From Dirofilaria immitis (Eukaryota; Nematoda; Chromadorea; Rhabditida; Onchocercidae), in the NCBI GenBank assembly GCA_024305405.1, contig JAKNDB010000079.1, positions 981,001 through 1,045,000 on the forward strand: a stretch of 64,000 nucleotides of DNA. Direction: 5' to 3'. Below are positions 63,961 to 64,000 of the stretch, piece by piece. The translations under genes were made by a program, and so were the position numbers. Position 1 is the first letter of the stretch, and each line of letters opens with the position of its first letter. The notes under the pieces were generated by a model. The model searched no databases. It saw nothing but the letters and a program-made list of their open reading frames with translations, and was not told the origin of the DNA.

Positions 63961-64000
63961 CAAAAATATTTCAAAAATGTTATTTAATATTTGATATTTC

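Larger units (their letters stand above)
59333..64000. other. Upstream region of the phosphodiesterase gene, repeat-rich
   Basis: Presumed promoter side of the minus-strand phosphodiesterase gene. It contains AAT arrays (59520-59570, 59655-59685, 62339-62545), TGCA-rich tandem repeats (61701-61836), TA microsatellites (61589-61645), a purine/pyrimidine-asymmetric GC patch (62790-62990), a TATG/TG array (63470-63545) and a GA-rich minisatellite (63600-63960). No gene on either strand could be supported. Confidence 0.5.

Noticed and set aside
63289..63963. Several overlapping open frames near the window end
   Set aside because: All follow from TATG, CT and GA-rich simple repeats and a minisatellite; compositions are low-complexity and no splice-linked motif was found.

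Overview
This is a strongly AT-rich eukaryotic window with long AT-rich introns, GT..AG splice sites, one intronic tRNA gene and no operon-like bacterial features. Gene content points to a nematode: a MADD-4/punctin-like TSP1-Ig protein, a MOLO1-domain membrane protein (a family best known from nematodes) and a PDE8-class phosphodiesterase resembling nematode pde-6. The species cannot be named from the sequence alone. Nearly all coding sequence lies in short exons, so the genes were rebuilt here from splice sites, phase agreement and family motifs rather than from long ORFs.

Layout. (1) 1-5945, plus strand: 3' part of a secreted TSP1-Ig-TSP1 protein (madd-4 type), running in from outside the window. 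(2) 7970-10371, plus strand: a three-exon gene for an 83-residue signal-sequence plus PLAC-domain protein, with a tRNA-Gly(GCC) gene at 8568-8638 inside its first intron. (3) 10372-16084: intergenic, with degenerate repeats. (4) 26824-16085, minus strand: an 11-exon MOLO1-domain type I membrane protein; one intron carries a decayed 28S rRNA-like fragment. (5) 26.9-37.2 kb: gene-poor AT-rich sequence with microsatellites and hairpins. (6) 59332-37340, minus strand: a 16-exon PDE8-class cyclic nucleotide phosphodiesterase. (7) 59.3-64 kb: upstream region with AAT arrays, TGCA-rich repeats and a minisatellite.

Three things stand out. First, two identical 239-bp inverted repeats flank exons 2-4 of the phosphodiesterase; these exons encode the receiver-like domain, total 231 nt and can be skipped in frame, an architecture expected to favour circular RNA or exon skipping. 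Second, at least four intron repeat arrays or duplications contain copies of the neighbouring exon edge and its splice site, including one array derived from the codons of the catalytic HD motif. Third, the small PLAC-only protein gene is hidden in exons too short for ORF finding.

All three large genes show apparent one-base frame breaks, mostly at homopolymers. Splice phases and protein families agree once a single base is added or removed, so uncorrected assembly errors look more likely than three adjacent pseudogenes, but real lesions cannot be excluded. Functionally, MADD-4 organises acetylcholine and GABA receptor clusters and MOLO-1 is an auxiliary protein of levamisole-type acetylcholine receptors in C. 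elegans, so two neighbours here may both act at neuromuscular synapses; the phosphodiesterase would lower cAMP.
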